Part shown: positions 7,956 to 18,399 of the stretch, piece after piece | Layout of the letters: each line of letters starts with the position of its first letter | Numbering within the stretch: the stretch's first letter is position 1 | Origin: Arenimonas sp. | Lineage (GTDB): Bacteria > Pseudomonadota > Alphaproteobacteria > Rhizobiales > Rhizobiaceae | Reading direction: 5' to 3' | DNA: 64,000 nt | Assembly (NCBI GenBank): GCA_019459145.1 | Contig: JAIBEK010000034.1 | Span: 57,137 to 121,136 of the forward strand | The notes under the pieces: generated by a model | Database searches by the model: none | Told to the model about the DNA's origin: nothing | What the model saw: the letters and a program-made list of their open reading frames with translations, nothing else | Translations under genes and position numbers: made by a program

Positions 7956-9299
7956 CTACCGCTCCCAGTCTTCCTTTTCCGCCTTCTGCCCACTGCCGAG
8001 CTTGCGCTCCAGCTCGTCGGCCTGGCGGGCGGTGAGACGCAGGTCGAGGCTGACGGAGCCGTCCTCGTGGTCCTCACGGCCGTCGACCACGGCATTCTCG
8101 TAGGCCCAGGAGATCAGCGCCTGCTTATCGGCGGGAATGACGATCGTCGCTTCGATCAGCACGCCGGACAGCCTCTCGGAGATCACGTCGAGCAGGTGAT
8201 CGACGCCTTCCCCGGTGATCGCCGAGACGGTCATGACGTTTTCTCGGGTCGCCGCCTTCTGCAACAGCGCGTCGTGCATTTCCGGCTCCAGCCGGTCGAT
8301 CTTGTTCCAGATCTCGATGATGCGCTCGGACTTCTCCTTGTCGTCGATCCCGAGGTCGGAGAGGATGCGCAGAACGTCGCCCGCCTGGGCGCCATTGTCC
8401 GGATCGGACATGTCGCGAACATGCAGGATGAGATCGGCTTCCAGCACTTCCTCGAGCGTCGCGCGGAAGGCGGCAACCAGATGCGTCGGCAGGTCGGAGA
8501 TGAAGCCGACGGTGTCGGACAGGATGACGGTACGGCCATGCGGCAGCTTCATCCGGCGCAGCGTCGGATCAAGCGTGGCAAACAGCATGTCCTCGGCCAG
8601 CACCCCTGCCCCGGTGATCCGGTTGAACAGCGTCGATTTGCCGGCATTGGTATAACCGACCAGCGCCACGATCGGATGCGGCACCTTGCGGCGCTTGGCG
8701 CGGTGCAATTGGCGGGTGCGGACCACCTGCTCGAGCTCGCGCTCCAGCTTGATGATCTTGTCCTGCAGCATGCGACGGTCGGCCTCGATCTGGGTTTCGC
8801 CCGGACCGCCCATGAAGCCCGCGCCACCGCGCTGGCGTTCAAGGTGGGTCCAGGAGCGCACAAGGCGGCCCTTCTGGTAGTTGAGATGGGCAAGCTCGAC
8901 CTGCAGCGTGCCTTCCTTGGTGGAGGCACGGCGGCCGAAGATTTCGAGGATCAGGCCCGTCCGGTCGATGACCTTGGCGTTCCATTCCTTTTCGAGATTG
9001 CGCTGCTGCACCGGCGTCAGCGGATGGTCAACGATCACCAGGCCGGCATTGTGCTGGTCGAGCTTTTCGCCGATCTCGGCGATCTTGCCGCTGCCGAGCA
9101 GGGTCGCCGGGCGCGGCTGGTTGACCGGCACGATCAGGCCTTCGCCGATCGTCAGGTCGATCGCGCGGGCAAGGCCCATCGCTTCTTCCAGCCGGGCTTC
9201 GTTCGACCGACTCGGCGCGACCACGCCATTGTCCGAACCGGCGGCGGGCGCCGTATTGCGGCCCTGCTTGAGGACCGGAACAATGACGACGGCGCGCAT
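7956..9299 (-). CDS. hflX: Ribosome-associated GTPase HflX
   Basis: The 447-residue protein has the HflX N-terminal domain (VIVDHPLTPVQQRNLEKEW, GGPGETQIEADRR), a helical linker and a GTPase domain with P-loop GYTNAGKSTLF, G3 motif DTVGFISDLP and G4 motif NKID. HflX binds and splits stalled ribosomes. The C-terminus, with AEKEDWER, extends past the G domain. I used the ATG at 9297-9299 (MRAVVIVPVLKQ). Upstream, the frame remains open to 9362 and encodes a plausible charged peptide but contains no ATG, GTG or TTG, so the true N-terminus may be longer. It follows hfq by 67 bases, the common hfq-hflX order. Confidence 0.95.
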   Translation of the reverse strand: MRAVVIVPVLKQGRNTAPAAGSDNGVVAPSRSNEARLEEAMGLARAIDLTIGEGLIVPVNQPRPATLLGSGKIAEIGEKLDQHNAGLVIVDHPLTPVQQRNLEKEWNAKVIDRTGLILEIFGRRASTKEGTLQVELAHLNYQKGRLVRSWTHLERQRGGAGFMGGPGETQIEADRRMLQDKIIKLERELEQVVRTRQLHRAKRRKVPHPIVALVGYTNAGKSTLFNRITGAGVLAEDMLFATLDPTLRRMKLPHGRTVILSDTVGFISDLPTHLVAAFRATLEEVLEADLILHVRDMSDPDNGAQAGDVLRILSDLGIDDKEKSERIIEIWNKIDRLEPEMHDALLQKAATRENVMTVSAITGEGVDHLLDVISERLSGVLIEATIVIPADKQALISWAYENAVVDGREDHEDGSVSLDLRLTARQADELERKLGSGQKAEKEDWER

Positions 9300-9366
9300 G
9301 TCATCCCGGGGCTTCTCGTCCTCCGGAATGATCGAATCGTTTTTCGTGTCTCGGGTGGTTATGGCT

Positions 9367-9618
9367 TCAATCCTGTGACGAAGAGGTCTCTTCGCTTTCG
9401 AACATCTGCATCGGCTGGCCGGGCATGATGGTCGAGATGGCGTGCTTGTAGACCAGCTGGGAATGGCCGTCGCGGCGCAGCAGGACGCAGAAGTTGTCGA
9501 AGGACGTGACCACGCCCGTGAGCTTCACGCCGTTGATCAGGAAGATCGTCAGCGAAATCTTCTGCTTGCGAACGGTGTTGAGAAATAGATCCTGCAGGTT
9601 CTGAGAACGTTCCGCCAT
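9367..9618 (-). CDS. hfq: RNA chaperone Hfq
   Basis: An 83-residue Sm-like protein starting [20 protein letters not shown]. Sm1 covers about residues 10-55 (including [18 protein letters not shown]) and Sm2 is marked by [10 protein letters not shown]. The RNA-binding Gln at the start of the fold and the YKHA element are intact. The short acidic tail ends SEETSSSQD. Hfq forms hexamers that pair small RNAs with mRNAs, and in rhizobia it affects nitrogen control and symbiosis. It lies between the aminotransferase gene and hflX, downstream of trkA and ntrX. The leader contains a hairpin (9640-9658) and a purine-rich ribosome-binding region. Confidence 0.97.
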   Translation of the reverse strand: MAERSQNLQDLFLNTVRKQKISLTIFLINGVKLTGVVTSFDNFCVLLRRDGHSQLVYKHAISTIMPGQPMQMFESEETSSSQD

Positions 9619-9639
9619 GGCGCCGCTTCTTTCTTTCTT

Positions 9640-9658
9640 GCCGGCAATATGCGCCGGT
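9640..9658 (-). promoter_or_regulatory. Hairpin in the hfq leader
   Basis: On the plus strand GCCGGC (9640-9645) and GCCGGT (9653-9658) can pair across seven bases, five or six base pairs in all. The hairpin lies 21 bases upstream of the hfq ATG, just before an AAGAAAGAAAGAAG tract that includes the ribosome-binding site. Hfq represses its own mRNA in some rhizobia, so a leader structure is of interest, but a control role here is inference. Confidence 0.35.
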
Positions 9659-9728
9659 TTAATTATTGTTCAAGCTTATCAGAAAGGTAGGGATTGTCCC
9701 TTGCAAGCCCTTTATCTGGAAGTTGGTA

Positions 9729-10592
9729 TCAAATCGCCGTCTTTTCCGCAATGTCGAAAAAAGCGGTCCGGATTTTCTCCGCAAACGTACCCGGATGCCC
9801 GTTGCCGATGGTCTTTCCGTCGATCTCGACGACCGGAAAACAGATGCTGGTGGCGGCCGTGATGAACACCTCGCGGGCGCCAAGCATCTCGTCGCGGGAG
9901 AACTCCCGCTCCACCACCGGAATCGAGAGGCTCTGCGCCACGTCCTTCAGTGTCGTGCGGGTGATGCCACGCAGGATGCCGTGCTCGGCCGGACGGGTGA
10001 CGAGATTGCCGTCACCGTCGACGATCCATACATTGGTCGCCGCCCCCTCCGTCACCATGCCCCGCGAATCGACATAGATCGCCTCCTGCGCGCCGGCCTC
10101 CCTGGCCGCCTGGCGGGCGAGCACGTTCGGCAGCAACCCGACCGTCTTGATGTCGACGCGGTCCCAGCGATTGTCGGTAACCGTGATCGCCTTGAGGCCG
10201 CCCGCATTCTTCGCCGCGACGATCTTCGGATCGGTGCTCTTGGCGGTGACGACCAGCGTGGGGGCGGTATCCGGTGCGGGAAACACGTGGTCACGCCGCG
10301 CTTCGCCGCGGGTGACCTGAAGGTAGAAAAGCCCGTTCGTCACCCGGTTGCGCCGGGCCACTTCGCGGATGACGGCCACCAGCGCCGCCCGCGACATCGG
10401 CCGGGCGATCCGCAGTTCGCCGAGCGAGCGGTCAAGACGATCGAGATGCCGCGAAAGGTCGACGATCATCCCGCAACGGATCTCGCAGACCTCGTACACC
10501 CCGTCGGCAAACTGGAAGCCGCGGTCCTCGATGTGCACGCCCGCATCGCTGTGGGGCAGGTAGCGGCCATTCACATAGGCAATTCTCGGCAT
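9729..10592 (-). CDS. dat: D-amino-acid-type aminotransferase (class IV PLP enzyme)
   Basis: A 287-residue fold-type IV aminotransferase. Visible elements are the N-terminal ADGVYEVCEIRCG, the PLP-lysine region RVDIKTVGLLPNVLARQAA (Lys near residue 149) and the phosphate-binding EGAATNVWIVD and GITRTT segments. The family interconverts D-amino acids or branched-chain amino acids with 2-oxo acids; the wording and length fit the D-alanine-type group. It begins with MPRIAYVNGRYLPHSDAGVH, 23 bases after trkA, and precedes hfq by 110 bases. From memory it holds this position in other rhizobia. Exact substrate is not decided by the sequence. Confidence 0.85.
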   Translation of the reverse strand: MPRIAYVNGRYLPHSDAGVHIEDRGFQFADGVYEVCEIRCGMIVDLSRHLDRLDRSLGELRIARPMSRAALVAVIREVARRNRVTNGLFYLQVTRGEARRDHVFPAPDTAPTLVVTAKSTDPKIVAAKNAGGLKAITVTDNRWDRVDIKTVGLLPNVLARQAAREAGAQEAIYVDSRGMVTEGAATNVWIVDGDGNLVTRPAEHGILRGITRTTLKDVAQSLSIPVVEREFSRDEMLGAREVFITAATSICFPVVEIDGKTIGNGHPGTFAEKIRTAFFDIAEKTAI

Positions 10593-10615
10593 CTTCGCCC
10601 CGCGCGGTTCGGTTC

Positions 10616-11992
10616 TTAGAAATACTGGATCGAGACGCGGAACATCTGCTCGACGTCGCGGACCGCATCGGCCTTGGCAAACAGCACCACCCGGTCCTTG
10701 GCCTTGATCTTCAGATCGCCGTTCGGCCTCAGCACCGCACCGTCGCGATAGATCGCGCCGATGCGGATGCCCGGCGGCAGGTGCATGTCGCGGAAGGCCA
10801 CGCCGACCAGCGGCGACGTCTCCAGCGCCTCGGCCTCGATCACCTCGGCCTTGCCCTTCTGCACGGCATAGACCGAGCGGATGCGGCCCTTTCGCACATG
10901 CTGGAGAACGCGCGAAATGGTCACCGCGCGCGGATTGATATGATGGTCGATGCCGATCCCCTGGGTGAGGTCCTGGAAGCTCGGATCGTTGATCAGGGCC
11001 ATGCCCGACTTGCAGCCCATCCGCTTGGCCATGGCCGCGCTCAGGATGTTGGTCTGGTCGTTGTTGGTCAGCGTCACCATCAAGTCGGCATCCTGGATGT
11101 CGGCCTGTTGCAGGATGTGCTGGTCGAGCGCCGATCCATGCAGCACGATCGTATTGCTGAGCTGGTCCGACACCATGACGGCCCGCTCGGCGTCCCGCTC
11201 GATCAGCTTGACCTTGGTCTTCGGTTGCACGTCTTCGATCGCGCGGGCGACATAATAGCCGATATTGCCGGCCCCGGCGATCACCAGCCGTCCGGCCTCC
11301 TGTTCTTCATGGCCGAACAGGCCGAGCGTGCGGCGGGTGTGATCCCGCTGGCAGATGACATAGGCAAGGTCGCCGACCAGCAATTGGTCGGTCGAGCGCG
11401 CGACCTGCAGCCGGCCGTTGCGATAGATCGCCGTGACCGTCGCCATCAGGTCGGGAAACAGCTGGCTGAGCTGTTGCAGCGGCGTGTTGACGACCGGGCA
11501 ATCCTCCATGCACTCGATCGCCACCATGGTGATGTGATCGTCGGCAAAGCGCACGATGTCGGTCGCACCGGGAAAGGAAATACGCCGCAGCACCATCTTG
11601 CCGACTTCGATCTCCGGCGAGATCGTCACATCGATCGACATGTTCTGCCGGCTGAAAAGGTCGGCATATTCAGGCCGCAGGTAGTTCTGCGCGCGAATGC
11701 GGGCGATCTTGGTCGGCACGGAAAACAGCGCATGGGCCACTTCGCAGGCGACGATATTGACCTCGTCGTAGAGCGTGACGGCGATGATCATGTCGGCCTG
11801 GTCGGCACCGGCCTTGGCCAGCATGTCCGGATGGGCGCCATGGCCGACATAGCCGCGCACGTCGAGCGTTTCGGTGATGTGGGTGACAAGCGAGGCGGAG
11901 GTGTCGATCACCGACACGTCGTTGTCCTCCTGGGACAGACGCTCCGCGATACCGTAGCCGACCTGTCCCGCCCCGCAGATGATGACTTTCAT
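10616..11992 (-). CDS. trkA: Trk potassium uptake regulatory protein TrkA
   Basis: The 458-residue cytoplasmic protein has two tandem RCK units, each with a Rossmann NAD-binding start and a C-terminal ligand-binding lobe. The first begins MKVIICGAGQVGYGIAERLS, the second near residue 232 with RLVIAGAGNIGYYVARAIED. TrkA gates the TrkH/TrkG potassium channel in response to nucleotides; no trkH lies in this window. It sits 63 bases downstream of ntrX, the usual rhizobial order, possibly within the ntrYX transcript. Confidence 0.95.
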   Translation of the reverse strand: MKVIICGAGQVGYGIAERLSQEDNDVSVIDTSASLVTHITETLDVRGYVGHGAHPDMLAKAGADQADMIIAVTLYDEVNIVACEVAHALFSVPTKIARIRAQNYLRPEYADLFSRQNMSIDVTISPEIEVGKMVLRRISFPGATDIVRFADDHITMVAIECMEDCPVVNTPLQQLSQLFPDLMATVTAIYRNGRLQVARSTDQLLVGDLAYVICQRDHTRRTLGLFGHEEQEAGRLVIAGAGNIGYYVARAIEDVQPKTKVKLIERDAERAVMVSDQLSNTIVLHGSALDQHILQQADIQDADLMVTLTNNDQTNILSAAMAKRMGCKSGMALINDPSFQDLTQGIGIDHHINPRAVTISRVLQHVRKGRIRSVYAVQKGKAEVIEAEALETSPLVGVAFRDMHLPPGIRIGAIYRDGAVLRPNGDLKIKAKDRVVLFAKADAVRDVEQMFRVSIQYF

Positions 11993-12055
11993 GAGTGCTC
12001 TTTCAGAGACGATTTGAGCGGACGCGCAGCCGGCCGGCGCGCGCCACGCCGCTCC

Positions 12056-13420
12056 TTATACGCCAAGCGATTTGAGTTTGCGATGGAGCGCGGAGCGCTC
12101 CATGCCGACAAATTCCGCCGTTCTCGAAATATTGCCGCCGAAACGGTTGATCTGCGCGATCAGGTAGTCCCGCTCGAACATTTCGCGTGCCTCGCGCAGC
12201 GGCAGCGTCATGATGTGCGTGTCGTTGCGCGCCGAGATCTTCGGCAGCATGTCCGACAGGTCCTGCGGCAGCATTTCCGCGGTGATATGCGTCTCGGCGC
12301 TGTCGCTTTGCGCCAGAATCATCAACCGCTCGATATTGTTGCGCAATTGCCGGATATTGCCCGGCCAGTCATTGGCCTGCAGCACCGCCATCGCGTCGTC
12401 GCCGATCTTGCGGGCGCGGATGCCCGCCTGCTCGGAAATCTGGCGCATGAACGTGTCGACAAGGAAGGGGATGTCCTCGCGCCGCTCGGCGAGCGCCGGC
12501 ACCTTGACCGGCACGACGGCAAGCCGATGAAACAGATCCTCGCGAAAGCGACCTTCGGCGATCAGGCTCTCGAGATTGTAGGCCGATGACGAGATGATCC
12601 GAACATCGACCTTGACCCGCTTCGACCCGCCGACCCGCTCGAACTGTTGTTCCACCAGCACCCGAAGGATCTTGTTCTGCGTCTCGCGCGGCATTTCGCC
12701 GATCTCGTCGAGATAGAGAATACCGCGATGCGCCTCTTCCAGAGCGCCGATGCGGCGCGGCTGGCCGGGCGTTCCCTCGGTGCCGAACAGCGCCATCTCC
12801 ATGCGCTCGGGCGTGATCGTCGCGGCATTGAGCGCCACGAACGGCCCGCCCGCCCGGGCCGATCGCTTGTGGATCATCCGGGCGACGAGTTCCTTGCCGG
12901 AGCCGGACGGTCCGAAGATCATGATGCGACTATTGGTCGGGGCGATCTTCTCGATGGTCTGGCGCAGCTGCGAGACCGAGACCGATGTGCCGATGAGCTC
13001 GGCCGCGTCGCCCGTGCGCTTCTTCAGTTCCGTGACTTCGCGCTTCAGCTTCGAATTTTCCAGCGCCCGTTCGGCGATCAGGATCAGCCGATCGGCCTTG
13101 AACGGCTTCTCGATGAAGTCGAAGGCACCGCGCTTGATGGCCGAGACCGCGGTCTCGACATTGCCGTGGCCGGAGATCATCACCACCGGCAGGTCGGGAT
13201 GTCGGTTCTTGATCTCATCGAGCAGGGAGAGGCCATCGAGCCGGCTGCCCTGCATCCAGATGTCGAGAAAGACCAGACGCGGCGCGCGGTCGGATATCGC
13301 CGCAAGCGCACTGTCGGCGTCATGCGCGGTGCGCGTTTCGTGTCCCTCGTCGCTGAGAATCCCCGAGACGATCTCGCGGATATCCTCCTCGTCGTCGACT
13401 ACCAGAATGTCAGAAGCCAT
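12056..13420 (-). CDS. ntrX: Nitrogen assimilation response regulator NtrX
   Basis: A 454-residue response regulator. Receiver domain: residues 1-120 with DDEEDIRE and phosphoacceptor Asp in FLDIWMQGS. AAA+ domain: Walker A GPSGSGKELVAR and Walker B GILYLDEIGEMP. C-terminal Fis-type helix-turn-helix: GGNISRTAEFVGMERSALHR. The sigma-54-contacting GAFTGA loop is missing; the corresponding segment reads GTEGTPGQPRRIGALEEA. NtrX of this group is therefore unlikely to act as a classical sigma-54 activator. Its start overlaps the ntrY end by 11 bases, so the pair is translationally coupled. Confidence 0.95.
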   Translation of the reverse strand: MASDILVVDDEEDIREIVSGILSDEGHETRTAHDADSALAAISDRAPRLVFLDIWMQGSRLDGLSLLDEIKNRHPDLPVVMISGHGNVETAVSAIKRGAFDFIEKPFKADRLILIAERALENSKLKREVTELKKRTGDAAELIGTSVSVSQLRQTIEKIAPTNSRIMIFGPSGSGKELVARMIHKRSARAGGPFVALNAATITPERMEMALFGTEGTPGQPRRIGALEEAHRGILYLDEIGEMPRETQNKILRVLVEQQFERVGGSKRVKVDVRIISSSAYNLESLIAEGRFREDLFHRLAVVPVKVPALAERREDIPFLVDTFMRQISEQAGIRARKIGDDAMAVLQANDWPGNIRQLRNNIERLMILAQSDSAETHITAEMLPQDLSDMLPKISARNDTHIMTLPLREAREMFERDYLIAQINRFGGNISRTAEFVGMERSALHRKLKSLGV

Positions 13421-15707
13421 GGACCAATTCCCTGTTGTTTTCGAGTTCCATGGTGTCCTGGCCCTCGATGCGCGGCAGAACGACGCGAATCATCGCGCCC
13501 CTGCCCCGGTCGAATTCCGCCGGTGCATCGTGCAGTTCGAGCTGGCCGCCATGTTCCTCGATAATCTTCTTCACGATGGCGAGACCGAGACCCGTCCCCT
13601 TGTCGCGCATCGTCATGTACGGCTCCAGGATGCGGTGGCGGTTTTCCACCGGCAGGCCCCGGCCATTGTCGATCACATCGACCACGAAGCGGTCGTGTTC
13701 GTGGTCGAACGACGAGCGGACCAGTACCTTGCCGCCGTCGCCCAATTCTTCGCGCGGCACCGCTTCGATCGATTCCGCGGCGTTCTTGATGAGGTTGCCG
13801 ACCGCCTGTCCGAGCATGCGCGCATCGAAACTGCCCACAAGCGGCTCGTCTCCGAACTGCCGCTCGAAGCTGATATCGTGATTGCCCATTTCGCGCAGGA
13901 ACACCGCGTCGCGCAGAATGTCGCGCAGGTCGGAGCGCTGCTTGGCGGGCTTTGGCATGCGGGCGAAGGCGGAAAACTCGTCGACCATCCGGCCGATATC
14001 CTCGACCTGCCGCACGATCGTGTCGGTGCACTGGTCGAATACCGCCCGGTCGTCCTCGGCGATCTGCTTGCCGTAACGGCGTTTCAGCCGTTCGGCGGAA
14101 AGCTGGATCGGCGTCAGCGGGTTCTTGATCTCGTGGGCGATGCGGCGGGCGACATCGGCCCAGGCTGTGGACCGCTGGGCGATTACCAGGTCGGTGATGT
14201 CGTCGAGCGTGATCACGTAGGAATCGGCCGATCCGCGCGTCTCCTCGCGCGTTACCTGCACGGTCAAGGTCCGCTCCTTGCCGCCCCGAACGAGATTGAT
14301 CTGCTCGCGATACTCGCCGCGATGGCGCACGGTGGCTTCGGCGAGCACGCGATCGACCTCGGGCGCCACGAGATTGAGCTTCTTGCCGATCAACTCTTCG
14401 GCCGGCACCGCGAGGAAATACTCCGCCGACGGATTGACGATGGTGATCACGCCGTCGTCCTCGACGCCGATGACCGCCGCGGTGACCCCGGACAAGACCG
14501 CCTCGATGAACCGGCGACGATCATCGACCTCGTCCTTGGCCTCGAGGATCTCGTCGCGCTGGGTGCGGATCTGCGAGATCATCTTGTTGAACGTCCGCGA
14601 CAGGCTGCCGACGTCGCCATCGGCGACGCGCACCGGAACGATGACGTTCCAATTGCCTGACGCAATGCTGTCGGCGGCACCGATCAGCAGGCGGATCGGC
14701 CGCACGATGCGGTCCGCGACTGCGATCGCGGTCCAGATCGCCGCCAGAAGCACGATCAGCGCAAACCCCAGATAAAGCACGGCAAAAGCGATCTGCAGCG
14801 TCGTCCGTCCAGCTTCCATCGCCTTGTATTCGGCGGTGTTCTCCTCCATCAGCCGCATGGCGGACATGACCTTCGGATCGACCGCGCGGATGGTGTAGAG
14901 GAAGGTCCCGGAAATCGAATCCAGCTTGATGATGGCGCCGACGAGATTGGTCACCCCTGGCGGGATGAGGGTCGGCTGGCCGGCCGCGGCACTCTCGAGG
15001 GCATCCTTGGGGATTGCCGGCAGGGGCTTGTCGGTGGCGATATCCGCCTGATTGATCGCCGAACCGTCCTGGCGCACCAGAAAGGCGCCGAGAAGCCCGC
15101 GCCCCTTGGCTTGCCGGGTGAGCAGTTCTACGAAGCCGGTGCGGTCGAGATAATAGAGCGCCCGGTTGCGCTCCAGGTCGTTCGCCATCGACACGGTCTG
15201 ACCCTGGAGATAGCTGGCATTCTCCATCATGTAGGCCTGGGCGATGTTCATCGACGAGGAAACGATCGACTGGGTGCGGATCGAGAACCATCGGTCGAGC
15301 CCGACATTCAGCGTGATACTGGCGAAGATCGCTACCAGGATCGCCGGCGTGATCGCGACGATCGAGAACAACACGACGATGCGCACGTGAAGACGCGCGG
15401 CGGCGCGCCCCTTGGTGCGGGCCTTGACGAGCCGCGTCACTTCCCGGCCGATGAGGAACATCAGGCCGACAATGAACAGCGAGTTGATGATCGCCGAGGC
15501 GATCAGCACGTTCGAGGTCGGCTCGATCGGCGTCAGTCCAAGGAGCACCGGCAGCGTGAAGCTGGCGCAAGCCAGAGCGCCGCCGGCGAGCGCCAGGCCC
15601 GGCAAGGCAAAGGAGGCCCGCCGATCCTGCGCCAAAGCGGGATCGGTATCCGCGACGGATTCGACCATCTGCCTGATCATCAACAAGAACTCCCGCGCTC
15701 TGCGCAT
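13410..15707 (-). CDS. ntrY: Nitrogen sensor histidine kinase NtrY
   Basis: The 765-residue membrane kinase has several hydrophobic segments in the first 330 residues (for example around 33-60, 69-90, 103-130 and 305-330), a periplasmic loop, a HAMP linker (VRPIRLLIGAADSIASGNW), a PAS domain, a dimerisation/phosphoacceptor H-box [20 protein letters not shown] and a HATPase domain with [11 protein letters not shown] and GTGLGLAIVKKI. NtrY is the partner kinase of NtrX and has been linked to nitrogen and redox sensing. It begins MRRAREFLLMIRQMVESVAD, 107 bases after ntrC, and overlaps ntrX. Confidence 0.95.
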   Translation of the reverse strand: MRRAREFLLMIRQMVESVADTDPALAQDRRASFALPGLALAGGALACASFTLPVLLGLTPIEPTSNVLIASAIINSLFIVGLMFLIGREVTRLVKARTKGRAAARLHVRIVVLFSIVAITPAILVAIFASITLNVGLDRWFSIRTQSIVSSSMNIAQAYMMENASYLQGQTVSMANDLERNRALYYLDRTGFVELLTRQAKGRGLLGAFLVRQDGSAINQADIATDKPLPAIPKDALESAAAGQPTLIPPGVTNLVGAIIKLDSISGTFLYTIRAVDPKVMSAMRLMEENTAEYKAMEAGRTTLQIAFAVLYLGFALIVLLAAIWTAIAVADRIVRPIRLLIGAADSIASGNWNVIVPVRVADGDVGSLSRTFNKMISQIRTQRDEILEAKDEVDDRRRFIEAVLSGVTAAVIGVEDDGVITIVNPSAEYFLAVPAEELIGKKLNLVAPEVDRVLAEATVRHRGEYREQINLVRGGKERTLTVQVTREETRGSADSYVITLDDITDLVIAQRSTAWADVARRIAHEIKNPLTPIQLSAERLKRRYGKQIAEDDRAVFDQCTDTIVRQVEDIGRMVDEFSAFARMPKPAKQRSDLRDILRDAVFLREMGNHDISFERQFGDEPLVGSFDARMLGQAVGNLIKNAAESIEAVPREELGDGGKVLVRSSFDHEHDRFVVDVIDNGRGLPVENRHRILEPYMTMRDKGTGLGLAIVKKIIEEHGGQLELHDAPAEFDRGRGAMIRVVLPRIEGQDTMELENNRELVHGF

Positions 15708-15741
15708 GTCGAGTTATTCCCCGGTTCGCGCAGACGAAGAT

Positions 15742-15759
15742 GGCCGTGGAGCCACGGCC
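15742..15759. repeat. Perfect 8-bp inverted repeat between ntrC and ntrY
   Basis: GGCCGTGG, then AG, then CCACGGCC, a perfect palindrome with a two-base centre, lies in the 107-base gap between the ntrC stop and the ntrY start. It is 35 bases upstream of the ntrY ATG. No T-run follows on the minus strand. It could be an operator for separate ntrYX expression or an RNA structure moderating read-through from ntrBC. Confidence 0.55.
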
Positions 15760-15814
15760 TCGTGTCCATTGAGCAACGCATTGTGGCGAAAATGCAACGG
15801 AGCTCTCCGGCTTG

Positions 15815-17262
<1,448 letters not shown>

Positions 17263-17266
<4 letters not shown>

Positions 17267-18399
17267 CGGGTGCTTCCTGTGGAGTTCGCCGGAATGGCAT
17301 CGTCGAGCGCGATGTCCTTGGAGACGGGCATCAGCACGCGAAATGTGGTGCGGTTGGCCTGGCTGTCGCATTCGACAATGCCGCCATGGCCGTCGATGAT
17401 CTTGGCGACCAGCGCCAGCCCCAGGCCGGAACCGTTGGTCTTGGTGGTGATGAACGGATCGAACAGGTGCGGCAACAGGTCGGAGGGGACGCCCGGACCA
17501 TTGTCATGCACGCAGAATTCGAGCGGCAGCGAGATCTTCTCGCGCGAGCCCGCAACCGAGAGGCGGATGCCGGGACGGTAGGCCGTGGTCAGCTGGATCT
17601 CGCCGTCCGGCCTGTCGCCGATCGCTTCGGCCGCATTCTTGATGAGATTGAGGAACACCTGCACGAGTTGGTCGCGATTGGCATAGACCGAAGGAAGCGA
17701 CGGATCGTAATTCTCGGTGATGCGGATATTGCGGGCAAAGCCGGCCTTGGCGATCGCCTTCACATGGTCGAGGACAGAATGGATGTTGAGCGCGATACGA
17801 TCGACCGGACGCTCGTCGGAAAACACCTCCATGCGGTCGACCAGCGAGACGATGCGGTCGGTCTCGTCGCAGATCAGCCGCGTCAGCGGCCGGTCTTCGT
17901 CCGGTACGGACGTCTCCAGCAACTGCGCGGCACCGCGAATGCCCGAGAGCGGGTTCTTGATCTCATGCGCCAGCATCGAGGCAAGGCCGGTCACCGAGCG
18001 GGCTGCGGTCCGGTGCGTCAGCTGCCGGTCGATCTTGTCCGCCATCGAGCGTTCCTGCAGCACCACGACGACGCTGCCCGGCTGGCTGAGCACCGGAGCG
18101 ACATACAGGTCGACCAGCTTCTCCTGCCCGAGCCGCGGCGAGCTCAGATCGACGCGGTATTCGTTGACCGGGGCGCGGCGCTCGCGCACCTGGTCGATCA
18201 GCGCCAACAGCGGACTGCCGAAGGGAATGAAGGTCGAGATGCGATAGCGCGCCAGATGGCTGGCGCTTGCCCCGAAAAAGGCCTCGGCCTCCCAGTTGGC
18301 AAAGGCGATATGGCCGTCGGCATCGACCATGACCACCGGATGCTGAATGGCGTTCAGCACCGCCATGGCTATGCCATTGCCCAGATTATCCTCGGTCAT
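17263..18399 (-). CDS. ntrB: Nitrogen sensor histidine kinase NtrB
   Basis: The 378-residue soluble kinase has a PAS domain (about residues 10-110, [20 protein letters not shown]), the H-box [20 protein letters not shown] and an ATPase domain ([30 protein letters not shown]). It phosphorylates or dephosphorylates NtrC under PII control. I chose the ATG at 18397-18399 ([16 protein letters not shown]); it overlaps the dusB stop by four bases. The dusB-ntrB-ntrC order with four-base overlaps at both junctions points to one coupled operon. Confidence 0.97.

Noticed and set aside
7821..9428. A 535-codon plus-strand open frame opposite hflX
   Set aside because: Shadow of hflX with His/Gln/Asp/Arg-rich sequence typical of antisense translation; no ribosome-binding site.
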